Shown: piece by piece, positions 52,911 through 64,000 of the stretch
Position numbering within the stretch: position 1 is the first letter of the stretch
How the letters are laid out: each line of letters starts with the position of its first letter
Source of the DNA: Bacillota bacterium
Lineage (GTDB): Bacteria; Bacillota; Bacilli; Alicyclobacillales; SLC66
Reading direction: 5' to 3'
Assembly: GCA_021821055.1 (NCBI GenBank)
Contig: JAKACX010000001.1
Coordinates: 1-64,000 of the forward strand
Length of the DNA stretch: 64,000 bases
Notes under the pieces: generated by a model
Told to the model about the DNA's origin: nothing
Database searches by the model: none
What the model saw: the letters and a program-made list of their open reading frames with translations, nothing else
Translations under genes and position numbers: made by a program

Positions 52911-53006
52911 CATGACAACTGTGACAAGACAAATCAGGGCAGGCTGGAAAGGATGCCGTCTGGCATCACTGCGCCCGCGCCGCCAGCCTTGTCACAGTTC
53001 CCCTAA
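52911..53006. repeat. Palindromic element B, between oppF and oppA
   Basis: AACTGTGACAAG (52917-52928) and CTTGTCACAGTT (52988-52999) are perfect 12-base inverted repeats; AGGCTGG/CCAGCCT lies inside. The right end continues CCCCTAA, and its CTA forms the oppF stop codon on the minus strand, as with etfB in element A. Confidence 0.7.
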
Positions 53007-54013
53007 TACAGGTGGCACGCGACAAACTGGCCGGGTTCGCGTTCCTGCAACAGCGGCCGCTCCTCGCGGCAGACATCCATCACCTTCGGACAGCGCGTGT
53101 GGAACGGGCAGCCCGAAGGCGGTTTAGCTGGACTGGGGACATCCCCCGAGAGCAAAATCCGCTCCCGGCTGACGTGCCGTTTCGGCTCGGGCGCCGCGGA
53201 CAGCAGCGCCTCCGTGTACGGGTGCAGCGGAGTTCTGTACAGCAGGGACTTCGGCGCCAGTTCGACGATGCGCCCCAGGTACATGACCGCCACACGGTCG
53301 CTCACGTGCTTGACGACAGCCAGATTGTGCGAAATAAACACGTAGGATAGTCCAAACTCCTTGCGGAGGTCAGCTAACAGGTTGAGAATCTGCGCCTGAA
53401 TCGAAACGTCGAGCGCGGAAACCGCCTCGTCCGCCACGATCAGCTGCGGGCGCAGGGACAGCGCCCGGGCGATGGCGATGCGCTGGCGCTGCCCGCCGGA
53501 GAACTCGTGCGGGTAGCGCAGCCGCGCGTTCGCGTCAAGCCCGACCGTCTCCAGCAGGGCGGCCACCCTGTCCGGAACTTCCCGGCGAGGCGCCGAAGCG
53601 TTCACGATCATGGGCTCGCCCACGATCGACCCCACGCTCATGCGCGGGTTCAGGGAGGCGTACGGGTCCTGGAAGACCATCTGAAACTTCCTGCGCAAGC
53701 CGCGAAGCGCGCCGCCGCGCAACTGCGTGATGTCGCGGCCGTCCAGTATCAGGCGTCCATCCGTCGGGTCCGCTATGCGCATGATGACCCGTCCCATGGT
53801 GGACTTGCCGCAGCCCGACTCACCGACCACGCCGAGCGTCTCGCCCCGCCGCAGCGTGAACGACACGTCGTCGACGGCCCGCACTTCCCCCACGCGGCGG
53901 CGGATCACCCCCGCCGTGATGGGAAAATACTTCTTGATTCCGCGCAATTCAAGCAATGGCGCGCCTTCTGCCGGAGCCGCCCCCGAAGCGGTCTCCCCGA
54001 TCGCCAGACTCAT
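53003..54013 (-). CDS. oppF: Oligopeptide ABC transporter ATP-binding protein OppF
   Basis: 336 residues with GGGAGGGGG upstream. Walker [14 protein letters not shown], signature [15 protein letters not shown], Walker [13 protein letters not shown], switch His in [13 protein letters not shown], and the C-terminal oligopeptide-transporter domain [20 protein letters not shown], whose four Cys probably bind an iron-sulfur cluster as in related Opp/Dpp ATPases. It pairs with OppD, 42 bases upstream. The stop codon is at the end of palindromic element B. Confidence 0.95.
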   Translation of the reverse strand: MSLAIGETASGAAPAEGAPLLELRGIKKYFPITAGVIRRRVGEVRAVDDVSFTLRRGETLGVVGESGCGKSTMGRVIMRIADPTDGRLILDGRDITQLRGGALRGLRRKFQMVFQDPYASLNPRMSVGSIVGEPMIVNASAPRREVPDRVAALLETVGLDANARLRYPHEFSGGQRQRIAIARALSLRPQLIVADEAVSALDVSIQAQILNLLADLRKEFGLSYVFISHNLAVVKHVSDRVAVMYLGRIVELAPKSLLYRTPLHPYTEALLSAAPEPKRHVSRERILLSGDVPSPAKPPSGCPFHTRCPKVMDVCREERPLLQEREPGQFVACHLY

Positions 54014-54055
54014 CGCCAGCCCCCTCCCTTGGACGCCAAAGTAAACCGGGACCCT

Positions 54056-55021
54056 TTACGCCAGGTGACAACGCACCGAGTGCCCCGGCCCCAGTTCACG
54101 CAACTCCGGCAACCGCTCCCGGCACCGCCCCTCCACGAGCGAACAGCGGTCCGCAAAGCGACAGCCCTCCGGGAAATGCGCGGCGCTCGGCACGGTGCCG
54201 GGGATCGCGCGCAGGCGCTCGCGCTCCTCCTCAATGACGGGGATCGAGTCCATCAACGCCCTGGTGTACGGGTGCAGCGGCCTGTCGAATATCTCGTCGG
54301 CCGGTCCGGACTCGACGATCTGCCCGGCGTACATGACCACCACGTCATCGGCCATCTCCGCGACCACGCCGAGGTCGTGCGTCACGAGAATGATCGCCGT
54401 TCCCGTCTCCTTTTGCAGCGCGCGCATCAGGTCAAGCACCTGCGCCTGAATCGTCACGTCGAGCGCCGTCGTCGGTTCGTCCGCGAGCAGCAGCTTCGGC
54501 TGGCACGCCATGGCCATCGCAATCATCGCGCGCTGGCGCATGCCTCCGGACAGTTGGTGCGGATACTCGTGCACCATCTCGTCCGCGCGGGCCAAACCGA
54601 CATTTCGGAGCAACTCCACCGCCTTCTCTCGCGCCTCACGCCGCGAGATGTGACGGTGCCTCACAAGCACCTCGCCGATCTGATCGCCAATTTTCATCAC
54701 AGGATTCAGGGCCGACATCGGCTCCTGAAAAATCATTCCGATTTCATTCCCACGCACATCCGACATCTGCCGCTCCGACATCCGGAGCAGGTCCCGCCCT
54801 TCAAGCAGGACCTCGCCGCTTACAATGCGGCCCTGCGGACCCTGAACAAGGCGCATGAGAGAAAGCGACGTCACACTCTTGCCGCTTCCCGACTCCCCGA
54901 CGATGCACAGCACACGGCCCTGCGAAACAGAGAAGTCGACGCCGTCGACGGCCTTGACCGTGCTCTGCTTGCTCACGAAATACGTCTTCAAGTCACGCAC
55001 CTCAAGCAGTGCTCCGCCCAT
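54056..55021 (-). CDS. oppD: Oligopeptide ABC transporter ATP-binding protein OppD
   Basis: 321 residues from ATG 55021, seven bases after GGAGG; the open frame to 55183 runs over element C. Walker [13 protein letters not shown], signature [15 protein letters not shown], Walker [13 protein letters not shown], switch His in [12 protein letters not shown], and a C-terminal Cys motif ending [16 protein letters not shown]. It is first in the six-gene opp operon (oppD, oppF, oppA, oppB, oppC, second binding protein). Confidence 0.95.
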   Translation of the reverse strand: MGGALLEVRDLKTYFVSKQSTVKAVDGVDFSVSQGRVLCIVGESGSGKSVTSLSLMRLVQGPQGRIVSGEVLLEGRDLLRMSERQMSDVRGNEIGMIFQEPMSALNPVMKIGDQIGEVLVRHRHISRREAREKAVELLRNVGLARADEMVHEYPHQLSGGMRQRAMIAMAMACQPKLLLADEPTTALDVTIQAQVLDLMRALQKETGTAIILVTHDLGVVAEMADDVVVMYAGQIVESGPADEIFDRPLHPYTRALMDSIPVIEEERERLRAIPGTVPSAAHFPEGCRFADRCSLVEGRCRERLPELRELGPGHSVRCHLA

Positions 55022-55083
55022 GACACACCTCCAGGGATCTTGAGTCCGGCGGTTCCACGACAAAGAACGTATGCACGGGTTCC

Positions 55084-55176
55084 ACGGGACATGTGATAAA
55101 TCCGCAATGCAGGCGCAATTACTCCATCTATATCGGCTGGCGTCAGTTGAAATTTGGTTTATCACATCTCCCCTAG
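55084..55176. repeat. Palindromic element C, upstream of oppD
   Basis: ATGTGATAAA (55091-55100) and TTTATCACAT (55158-55167) are perfect 10-base inverted repeats. GGGAC on the left and CTCCCCTAG on the right match the ends of elements A and B. It lies within the opp promoter region. 55185-55355 shows nothing else recognisable. Confidence 0.65.
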
Positions 55177-55358
55177 ACATCATGATAGAGACTTGCCTGA
55201 AAAAGTCAACCGCCGTTCAGAAAACAATCAGAGCGTTCGGACGGCGTGTGCACATCCAAATCAAGGCGCGCGCCTCTGCCACAGTTTCACCATACCACAA
55301 AATACGCTCCAATCAATGTAGTGGACATGGAATTTATGCGTGATAAAACATCTGAAAT

Positions 55359-55404
55359 ACACAAACGCAGCGGGCCGGAAGCTTAAGCGCCGCTGCGTTT
55401 GTGT
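55359..55404 (-). terminator. Hairpin terminator of the suf operon
   Basis: A 15-base perfect stem (55359-55373 and 55390-55404) overlaps the end of the rrf2 stop codon and is followed on the minus strand by ATTTC. Its position right after the last gene marks the end of the suf-rrf2 transcript. Confidence 0.65.
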
Positions 55405-55841
55405 CAGGAAACCGTCTGTTTATCTAACATCACATCAAGCAATGAGATGTCATTGAGCGTCCGCTCGATGATCTCGTTCAGTTGGGCCCAAACGTTGCGT
55501 GTGTGGCAGTGCACCGCGCGCGCGCAAAACTCTTCGGGCGACGCGTAGTCGTCACTCACGCAACCCATGGGCGCCAGGGACCCCTCCAGAATCCGCACGA
55601 TCCGTCCCATCGGAATCTCGTCCGGACGCTGCGCCAAGAGGTATCCGCCCGTGGCGCCGCGCACGCTGACCACCAGGCCCTCGCGGCGCAGCGAGCCAAA
55701 AATCTGGTCCAGGAATGCCTCGGGAATGTCCTCGAGCGCCGCGATTTCACGCAACGGCACGGGATGAACGCCTGCGCCGGATTGCTCCGCCAGCGTCACG
55801 AGCGCCCGCAGGCCGTATTCCGTGCGCTTCGACACCTTCAC
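55404..55841 (-). CDS. Rrf2-family iron-sulfur regulator (IscR/SufR-like)
   Basis: 145 residues. The winged helix MKVSKRTEYGLRALVTLAEQ and recognition region AFLDQIFGSLRREGLV are followed by RGATGGYLLA. Three Cys at 94, 106 and 112 are placed like those binding [2Fe-2S] in IscR. The gene follows sufB by 29 bases as the last gene of the suf operon. An IscR-type palindrome heads the operon (61045-61069), so it probably senses cluster status and represses its own operon. Other Rrf2 roles such as NsrR or CymR are less likely given the context. Confidence 0.88.
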   Translation of the reverse strand: MKVSKRTEYGLRALVTLAEQSGAGVHPVPLREIAALEDIPEAFLDQIFGSLRREGLVVSVRGATGGYLLAQRPDEIPMGRIVRILEGSLAPMGCVSDDYASPEEFCARAVHCHTRNVWAQLNEIIERTLNDISLLDVMLDKQTVS

Positions 55842-55870
55842 GGTGGATCCCTCCTCGCGGACACTGGCAA

Positions 55871-57248
55871 TCAGCCAATCGAGCCTTCCATTTCAAACTT
55901 GATGAGCCGGTTCATCTCGACCGCGTACTCCATTGGCAGTTCGCGCGTGAACGGCTCGATAAAGCCCATGACGATCATGCGCGTCGCGTCCTCTTCCGAG
56001 ATGCCGCGGCTCATCAGGTAGAACAGTTGATCCTCGCTCACCTTCGAGACCGTCGCCTCGTGCTCCAGCGTGACCGTGTCGTTCTCGATCTCGTTGAAAG
56101 GAATCGTGTCGGACGTCGAGCGCTCATCGAGAATCAGCGTGTCGCACTTGATGCTCGACTTGGCGTGCAGGGCCTCCGGAGAGAAGTGCGACAGCCCGCG
56201 GTAGGTGGTCTTGCCTCCGTGTTTGCTGATCGACTTCGACACGATGGTCGACGTGCAGTCCGGCGCCGCGTGCACCATCTTCGCACCTGCGTCCTGGTGC
56301 TGACCCGCGCCGGCCACGGCAATCGACAGCACCGTTCCCTTCGCGCGCGGCCCCATCATGTAGACCGACGGGTACTTCATCGTCAATTTTGAACCGATAT
56401 TGCCGTCGACCCACTCCATCGTCGCGTCCTCGTACGCCACGGCGCGCTTGGTGACGAGGTTGTAGATGTTCGGCGCCCAGTTCTGGATCGTTGTGTAGCG
56501 CACCCGGGCGCGGTCCTTCACGATGATCTCCACGACGGCGCTGTGCAGCGAGTTCGTGCTGTAGATCGGCGCCGTACAGCCCTCGACGTAGTGCACGAAA
56601 CTGTCGTCGTCGGCGATGATGAGCGTGCGTTCGAACTGTCCCATATTCTCCGAGTTGATCCGGAAATACGCCTGGAGCGGCACTTCGCAGCGCACGCCGT
56701 GCGGGACATAGATGAAGCTGCCGCCGCTCCAGACGGCGGAGTTGAGCGCCGCGAACTTGTTGTCTTCCGGCGGGATGATCGTGCCAAAGTACTGTTTGAA
56801 GATCTCCGGATGCTCGCGCAGCGCGGTATCCGTATCCGTGAACAGCACCCCGAGTTTCTGCAGGTCCTCCTGCATCGAGTGGTAGACCACCTCGGATTCG
56901 TACTGCGCCGACACGCCGGCCAGAAACTTGCGTTCCGCCTCCGGAATGCCGAGACGGTCAAACGTGTTCTTGATCTCTTCAGGAACTTCCTCCCACGTCT
57001 TGCCCTGCCGTTCGGACGGCTTCACGTAGTAGGTGATATTGTCAAAGTCGAGGTCTCCCAGGTCTCCGCCCCACGCCGGCATCGGCTTCGCGTTGAACAA
57101 TTCCAGGGAACGCAGGCGAAAATCGGTCATCCAACCCGGCTCGTTCTTCATTTCGGAAATCTGCTCGACCACCTTGCGGCTCAAACCCTTCGCGAAGCGC
57201 ACGACCGATACGTCGCGGTCGATAAAACCGTACTGGTACTCCTCAAGC

Positions 57249-57265
<17 letters not shown>
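55871..57265 (-). CDS. sufB: Fe-S cluster assembly scaffold SufB
   Basis: 464 residues from ATG 57265 with GGAGGG upstream; the extra N-terminal frame lies in sufU. It has [72 protein letters not shown] and [25 protein letters not shown]. The conserved Cys in VEGCTAP and the late His/Glu set belong to the SufBC2D scaffold. It overlaps sufU by 17 bases. In this operon sufB comes after sufU, as in Bacillus. Confidence 0.96.
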
Positions 57266-60193
<2,928 letters not shown>

Positions 60194-60205
60194 GTCCGCT
60201 TCCCC

Positions 60206-60991
60206 CTAGGCCCCGGCGCCGACAGTTTCGTCCGCGATCCCCAGTTCTTCTTTCAACCAATCGTATCCGCGCGCCTCCAGTTGCTCGACCAGTTCCCGCC
60301 CGCCGGAACGCACGATCCTGCCCTGCATCATGACGTGCACGAAATCCGGGTGGATATACTCGAGCAACCGCTGGTAATGCGTGATGATCAGGGCGCCGAA
60401 CTCAGGTCCGCGCAGACCGTTCACGCCGTCCGCCACAATCCGCAGCGCGTCGATGTCCAGTCCCGAGTCGATCTCGTCCAGAATCGCGATGCGCGGCCGC
60501 AGGACCGTCATCTGGAGAATCTCGTTGCGTTTTTTTTCACCGCCGGAGAAGCCCTCGTTCAGGTACCTTTCGGCAAACGTCTCGTCAATCGACAGAGACT
60601 TCATCTTCTCCTTGAGTTCGCGGTGGAATTTCAGCACAGGCACCTCGTTGCCCTCGCCGCGCCGCGCGTTTAGCGCGATGCGCATAAAGTTCGCATTGGA
60701 TACCCCGGATACCTCGCTCGGATACTGCATGGCCAGAAACAGGCCCTTCAACGCGCGCTCGTCCACGCCCATGGCGAACAGGTCCTCACCGTCGAGCGAC
60801 GCCTCGCCCGCCGTCACCTCATACTTGGGATGCCCCATCAAGGTGGATGCCAGCGTGCTCTTCCCTGTTCCGTTCGGCCCCATGACCGCGTGGATCTCGC
60901 CTCCGCGCACCGCCAGGTCAACGCCTCTTAAAATCTCCTTGTGGTCGACCGCGACACGCAGACCGCTGATCTTCAGTTCTGGAATACTCAC
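60206..60991 (-). CDS. sufC: Fe-S cluster assembly ATPase SufC
   Basis: 261 residues. A soluble ABC ATPase: Walker A GPNGTGKSTLAS, signature region FSGGEKKRNEILQM, Walker B AILDEIDSGLDIDAL, switch His in ITHYQRLLEYI. GGEKKRNE is typical of SufC. GGGAGG precedes the start. It is the first gene of sufCDSUB-rrf2 and is preceded by an IscR-type operator. Confidence 0.96.
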   Translation of the reverse strand: MSIPELKISGLRVAVDHKEILRGVDLAVRGGEIHAVMGPNGTGKSTLASTLMGHPKYEVTAGEASLDGEDLFAMGVDERALKGLFLAMQYPSEVSGVSNANFMRIALNARRGEGNEVPVLKFHRELKEKMKSLSIDETFAERYLNEGFSGGEKKRNEILQMTVLRPRIAILDEIDSGLDIDALRIVADGVNGLRGPEFGALIITHYQRLLEYIHPDFVHVMMQGRIVRSGGRELVEQLEARGYDWLKEELGIADETVGAGA

Positions 60992-61044
60992 GATTTATGT
61001 CCTCCCGAGCGACCGACATTTCCCGGCTTGCCACGGCAACCCGG

Positions 61045-61069
61045 AAAGTCGACTAAATTAGTCGTCTTT
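61045..61069. promoter_or_regulatory. IscR type-1-like operator before sufC
   Basis: The core GACTAAATTAGTC (61051-61063) lies within a 25-base window matching 22 positions of the E. coli IscR type-1 consensus ATASYYGACTRWWWYAGTCRRSTAT. A likely promoter (TTGTTT, 16 bases, TAGCAT on the minus strand) places transcription start just at or before it, so binding would repress. The operon encodes an IscR-like protein. Confidence 0.72.
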
Positions 61070-61082
61070 ATGCTACCACATC

Positions 61083-61124
61083 GGTGAAAAAAAACAAGGC
61101 CGCGCATTCTCCGCGCGCGGCCCG
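61083..61124 (-). terminator. Rho-independent terminator after the SufT-like gene
   Basis: Minus strand GGCCGCGC ... GCGCGGCC stem followed by TTGTTTTTTTTC. It isolates the SufT-like gene from the suf promoter, and the T tract overlaps the -35 of the suf promoter. Confidence 0.85.
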
Positions 61125-61166
61125 CCCGACAGTTTGTTCACGCCATTGTCAAAATCGGCAGGGTCC

Positions 61167-61472
61167 TCAAAACAGGTAGCGCATGACGGCCTTCGCTTCT
61201 TCGGACATCATCTCTTTTGTCCAAGGGGGATCAAACGTCAGGTCGATCACAACCTCGGACGCGCCAAGGTCTTCCACTTTGCGCCTGATGTCATTTTGCA
61301 GTTCTTCCATCGCCGGACAGCCCATCGTGGTGAGCGTCATGCGCACCGTAACCTTCTGCGCGTCGTCGTCCACGTCGACGCCGTATATCATGCCCAGATT
61401 CACCACATCGATCTGGATCTCAGGGTCGACCACATCTTTCAACTGTTCGTAAATCACTTCCTGCGTCAGCAC
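61167..61472 (-). CDS. MIP18/DUF59 iron-sulfur assembly factor (SufT-like)
   Basis: 101 residues from GTG 61472, after GGAGGG; the ATG at 61493 lacks a site. It has VVDPEIQIDVVNLGMIYGVDV, VRMTLTTMGCPAMEELQNDIR (with the conserved Cys) and LTFDPPWTKEMMSEEAKAVM, typical of the MIP18/PaaD/SufT family, which helps mature Fe-S proteins. It lies just upstream of suf but has its own terminator, so it is a separate unit. Confidence 0.88.
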   Translation of the reverse strand: MLTQEVIYEQLKDVVDPEIQIDVVNLGMIYGVDVDDDAQKVTVRMTLTTMGCPAMEELQNDIRRKVEDLGASEVVIDLTFDPPWTKEMMSEEAKAVMRYLF

Positions 61473-61678
61473 CGTGCATCCCTCCAGCCCCATGCTTGAT
61501 TTCAGGATAACAGAGGGCCGACGCGCGTGTAAAGCGAGCCCCCGCCGCCAGTCTGCAGCGCGTCAGCCTCTCCTGCCACAATCTGTTCCTGTGCCGCCCG
61601 GGCGCACTCTCGTATACTTGTTTAGAACAGCGATCCCCTCACGGGGGACATACCATCGCCCCGACAGGAGGACTTGCG

Positions 61679-63055
61679 TTGTCCATTCGCAGCGCCGCCG
61701 CGTTGGCGGGAGCGCTCGCCGCACTTTGCCTGGAGGCCCTGCCCGCACACGCCGCGGTGTGGTCCGGAGCGGCGGGTCTCCCACTGTCCGCATCTTTTCC
61801 GACCGTCGCCCGCGCCAACCGCAGCCCGGCGCAGACGCAAGCCATCCGCGCCCCTGCACGAAGATCCGCGGGCCAGGGACACACGGTGCGGGGATCCGTG
61901 CGGGCAAAGGTCGCACGGATCCCCGCACCGCGATCGCTCACATTTGCCATGGCCATGCTGGCCGACCCTGCCAATCCGGCCGTCACCGCTGGTTCGGTGT
62001 ACGCCGTTGCCGCGACTGGCCCCGCCACGGCAACCCTGGTGGTCAACGGCCAAAGCGTCTCCGTGCCCCGCGCCATCGTGCGTGAATTGACCGTGCCGGC
62101 CGGCGTGCGGCAGCCTGTCAAGCGGATCAACGGCCGGATTGTCCTTGGCTACGACATGGGCAGCGCAGCGCGCCTGGCAGCGGACGCGGCCGATCCGGTC
62201 TCTGTGGTATCGCCGCTGGCCTACGTGCTGTCGGATGCACACGGCAACCTGCAAGGCGCGCTCGCCAACGGCGAGATCACGGCGGCAACCGCGCGGGGCG
62301 CACAGGTGTGGCCCATCGTGCAGTCCGGTTTCAATCCGGCGCAGACAAGCGCCTTCCTGGCAAGTCCGGCGGCCGCCTTTACGGCGCTGGCGCGGATCGT
62401 GTCCATCGAACGACACCGGGGCGTCAGCGGCGTAAGTCTCGACTTCGAGGACATGCAGCCAAACGACGCTCCCCTGATGACGCGATTTGCCAGGGGAACA
62501 TCCACCGTGCTGCACGCCATGGGCAAGTGGGTGTCGATTGACGTGACGCCGCCGTCGTCGAGCCCCAACTGGGGCGTCGTCTACGATCGCGCGGCGTTGG
62601 CCCGCGTCGCGGACTACGTCGCGGTGATGACGTACGATGAGCACTTCCCGGGAAGTCCGGCCGGATCCGTGGCCTCCATTCCCTGGACGGCGAAAAGTGT
62701 GCGCGACACCATCGCGTCCGGCGTGCCGGCGTCGAAAATCCTGGTTGGCGTGCCTTTCTACACACGCTCATGGGACACGCTGGCGGGGCGCCTGCAGTCG
62801 ACGGAATTGCCGCTCACGACCGCCCTGTCCTACCTGTCTCTCCCGGGCGCCACCGAGCGCTGGAGCAGCCGCCAGCAACAGGACGTCCTCACCTACACGC
62901 GAAACGGCATTCAGTATGAAATATGGCTGGAGAACGCGGCTTCCCTGAGACTGCGCGGCGGCCTGGTCCGCTCCGACAACCTCGCGGGCGTCGCGATCTG
63001 GGATCTCTCCCAAGGGGCGCCGCAGTACATCGCGGATCTGACTCAGTCCTTTTGA
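61679..63055 (+). CDS. Secreted GH18-like glycoside hydrolase
   Basis: 458 residues from TTG 61679 with AGGAGG upstream. A signal peptide (ALAGALAALCLEALPAHA) is followed by a low-complexity region and a GH18 barrel beginning near GRIVLGYDMG. Strand 4 reads GVSLDFEDMQ, giving D-x-E with the catalytic Glu. YVAVMTYDEHFPGSPAG and ILVGVPFYTRSW are typical of the YaaH/YdhD spore-wall and chitinase-like branch. ATG-less start and Ala-rich N-terminus are odd but credible. The substrate is likely wall or spore-cortex glycan. Confidence 0.85.
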   Translation: MSIRSAAALAGALAALCLEALPAHAAVWSGAAGLPLSASFPTVARANRSPAQTQAIRAPARRSAGQGHTVRGSVRAKVARIPAPRSLTFAMAMLADPANPAVTAGSVYAVAATGPATATLVVNGQSVSVPRAIVRELTVPAGVRQPVKRINGRIVLGYDMGSAARLAADAADPVSVVSPLAYVLSDAHGNLQGALANGEITAATARGAQVWPIVQSGFNPAQTSAFLASPAAAFTALARIVSIERHRGVSGVSLDFEDMQPNDAPLMTRFARGTSTVLHAMGKWVSIDVTPPSSSPNWGVVYDRAALARVADYVAVMTYDEHFPGSPAGSVASIPWTAKSVRDTIASGVPASKILVGVPFYTRSWDTLAGRLQSTELPLTTALSYLSLPGATERWSSRQQQDVLTYTRNGIQYEIWLENAASLRLRGGLVRSDNLAGVAIWDLSQGAPQYIADLTQSF

Positions 63056-63303
63056 CGCGTGCGCCGGACGACCACCCTGCGGCCTGGTTCCCGCCCGGGC
63101 CGCCCGCTCGCGTCGCGTTCACGGACCGCCTGCTGGACGGAAGCCACATCCGACGGCGCGACGCGCCACGCGGCGTCCGCGAAGCGAAACGTCTCCGCCG
63201 ACAAGCGCCGCGCGTCGGCCAGTTCCTGCAGCGCGCTGCGCACGGCGGCCGCGTCACAGCGCAGCATATCGGCCACCTGTTCTACATCGAAACGCTTGGT
63301 CAT
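63043..63303 (-). CDS. Unknown small DNA-binding-like protein (86 aa)
   Basis: It begins MTKRFDVEQVADMLRCDAAAVRSALQELADARRL, which resembles a winged-helix or MarR/DprA-like N-terminal helix pair, then a basic C-terminus (GREPGRRVVVRRTRQ). It overlaps the end of the GH18-like gene by 13 bases on the other strand. The start at 63303 lacks a convincing ribosome site. The basic tail may bind nucleic acid. No family is assigned. Confidence 0.5.
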   Translation of the reverse strand: MTKRFDVEQVADMLRCDAAAVRSALQELADARRLSAETFRFADAAWRVAPSDVASVQQAVRERDASGRPGREPGRRVVVRRTRQKD

Positions 63304-63316
63304 GCACCCAGTTTAC

Positions 63317-63358
63317 ACAAACGGCCCGCCCGCGTCTCCTAACGCGGGCCGTTTTTCG
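63317..63358 (+). terminator. Rho-independent terminator
   Basis: ACGGCCCGC and GCGGGCCGT flank a short loop and are followed by TTTTTCGG. On the plus strand it would end the GH18-like transcript after crossing the small antisense gene. It overlaps the upstream region of the exopolyphosphatase promoter. Confidence 0.75.
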
Positions 63359-63371
63359 GTATACTGTTTGC

Positions 63372-64000
63372 ATGAAACTCGTGGGCATCATCGACATCGG
63401 TTCCAACTCCATGCGTCTGTCCGTGATTCGCCAACTCGACAACGGCGCACACTACGTCGTGGACGAGCACAAGTCCACCCCGCGCCTCGCCAATCTGATC
63501 GGCCGGGACGGAGAACTGGGCGAAAACGCAGTCAATGAACTCATGACCCATTTGCGGGAATTCATGGACCTCTCCCGCGCATACGGCGTGGAACAGATCG
63601 TCGCCCTTGGCACCGCCGCACTTCGCGGGGCCGCCAACCGGACGCAGGTCGTCGAGACGGTGTTGCGGCACCTCGGCATCCGGATCGACATTGTCAGCGG
63701 TCAGGAGGAGGCGTTCCTCGGATACCTGGCCATCAAGCGGACGCTCGAAGTGGACACCGCCTACCTGATGGATATCGGCGGCGGCAGCACGGAGCTTTCG
63801 CTCGTGCAAAACGGGGCGCTTGTGGCCTCGCATTCGCTGCCCTTCGGCGCGGTCACCATCATGCGCCACGCAAGAGAAACGGGCCACGACATGTCTCTAT
63901 TCCGACTTCCGGAATTTGCCGCCGACGCCCTGAACAGTCTGGCCATGCTGCGGCAGCAGCCGCACGCCGAGGTCATCGGCATCGGCGGAACGATCCGCAA
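63372..64000 (+). CDS. ppx: Exopolyphosphatase / Ppx-GppA family (partial, runs off the edge)
   Basis: 209 codons visible of a usual 300-500. The actin-like ATPase-fold motifs are present: GIIDIGSNSMRLSVIR, GTAALRGAANR, SGQEEAFLGYLA, and LMDIGGGSTELSLV. It should release phosphate from polyphosphate or pppGpp. ATG 63372 has no ribosome site; the -10 TATACT (63360-63365) ends only six bases before it, so the mRNA is probably leaderless. The C-terminus lies beyond the window. Confidence 0.9.
   Translation, partial: MKLVGIIDIGSNSMRLSVIRQLDNGAHYVVDEHKSTPRLANLIGRDGELGENAVNELMTHLREFMDLSRAYGVEQIVALGTAALRGAANRTQVVETVLRHLGIRIDIVSGQEEAFLGYLAIKRTLEVDTAYLMDIGGGSTELSLVQNGALVASHSLPFGAVTIMRHARETGHDMSLFRLPEFAADALNSLAMLRQQPHAEVIGIGGTIR

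Overview
The window looks like a chromosomal segment of a high-GC, spore-forming Firmicute, most likely in or near the Alicyclobacillaceae. Four things support this: a bacillithiol pair (BshB2 plus YojF), a tiny YjcZ-type spore protein, a SufCDSUB cluster of Firmicute type, and a sulfolipid operon (UDP-sulfoquinovose synthase plus a GT4 glycosyltransferase). Sulfolipids are known from Alicyclobacillus. No rRNA, tRNA or CRISPR array was seen. The last gene runs off the right edge and a transposase remnant runs off the left edge.

Region 1-3.4 kb is a decayed accessory island. It holds an IS1595-type transposase remnant fused directly to the first ~49 codons of an SOS polymerase gene, whose LexA-box promoter and YolD-like partner are still intact. 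It also holds a frameshifted metallo-beta-lactamase-fold gene, a RelE/Phd module, an Rpn nuclease remnant, a MazF/PemK module and two unknown small genes.

Region 3.4-28 kb is mostly housekeeping on the minus strand: a phospholipase D-like lipoprotein, a serine hydrolase, GalU, a MazG-like protein, proline dehydrogenase, IspH, a two-component system, nicotinate phosphoribosyltransferase, an inositol-monophosphatase-type enzyme, an SGNH lipoprotein, HutH, an ABC-2 exporter, an S9 peptidase and a heterodimeric ABC exporter. On the plus strand is a beta-lactamase-like membrane protein that has lost its catalytic residues, a DUF1450 protein and an AraC regulator.

Region 28-44.9 kb carries citramalate synthase behind a T-box leader with an apparent isoleucine specifier, the bacillithiol genes with a second SGNH protein, the sulfolipid operon with a LysR regulator, two NlpC/P60 hydrolases, isoaspartyl dipeptidase, a class A penicillin-binding protein and a largely non-coding stretch of ~1.3 kb.

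Region 45-64 kb carries etfBA, a six-gene oligopeptide ABC transporter operon with two binding proteins, the suf operon closed by its own Rrf2/IscR-like regulator and headed by an IscR-type operator, a SufT-like factor, a GH18-like hydrolase and the start of an exopolyphosphatase.

The least explained items are a structured repeat present twice with stems that differ in sequence but keep pairing, a family of small palindromic elements sharing CCCCTA-type ends beside gene ends, and a 26-codon ORF followed by a strong terminator just ahead of an ABC transporter.
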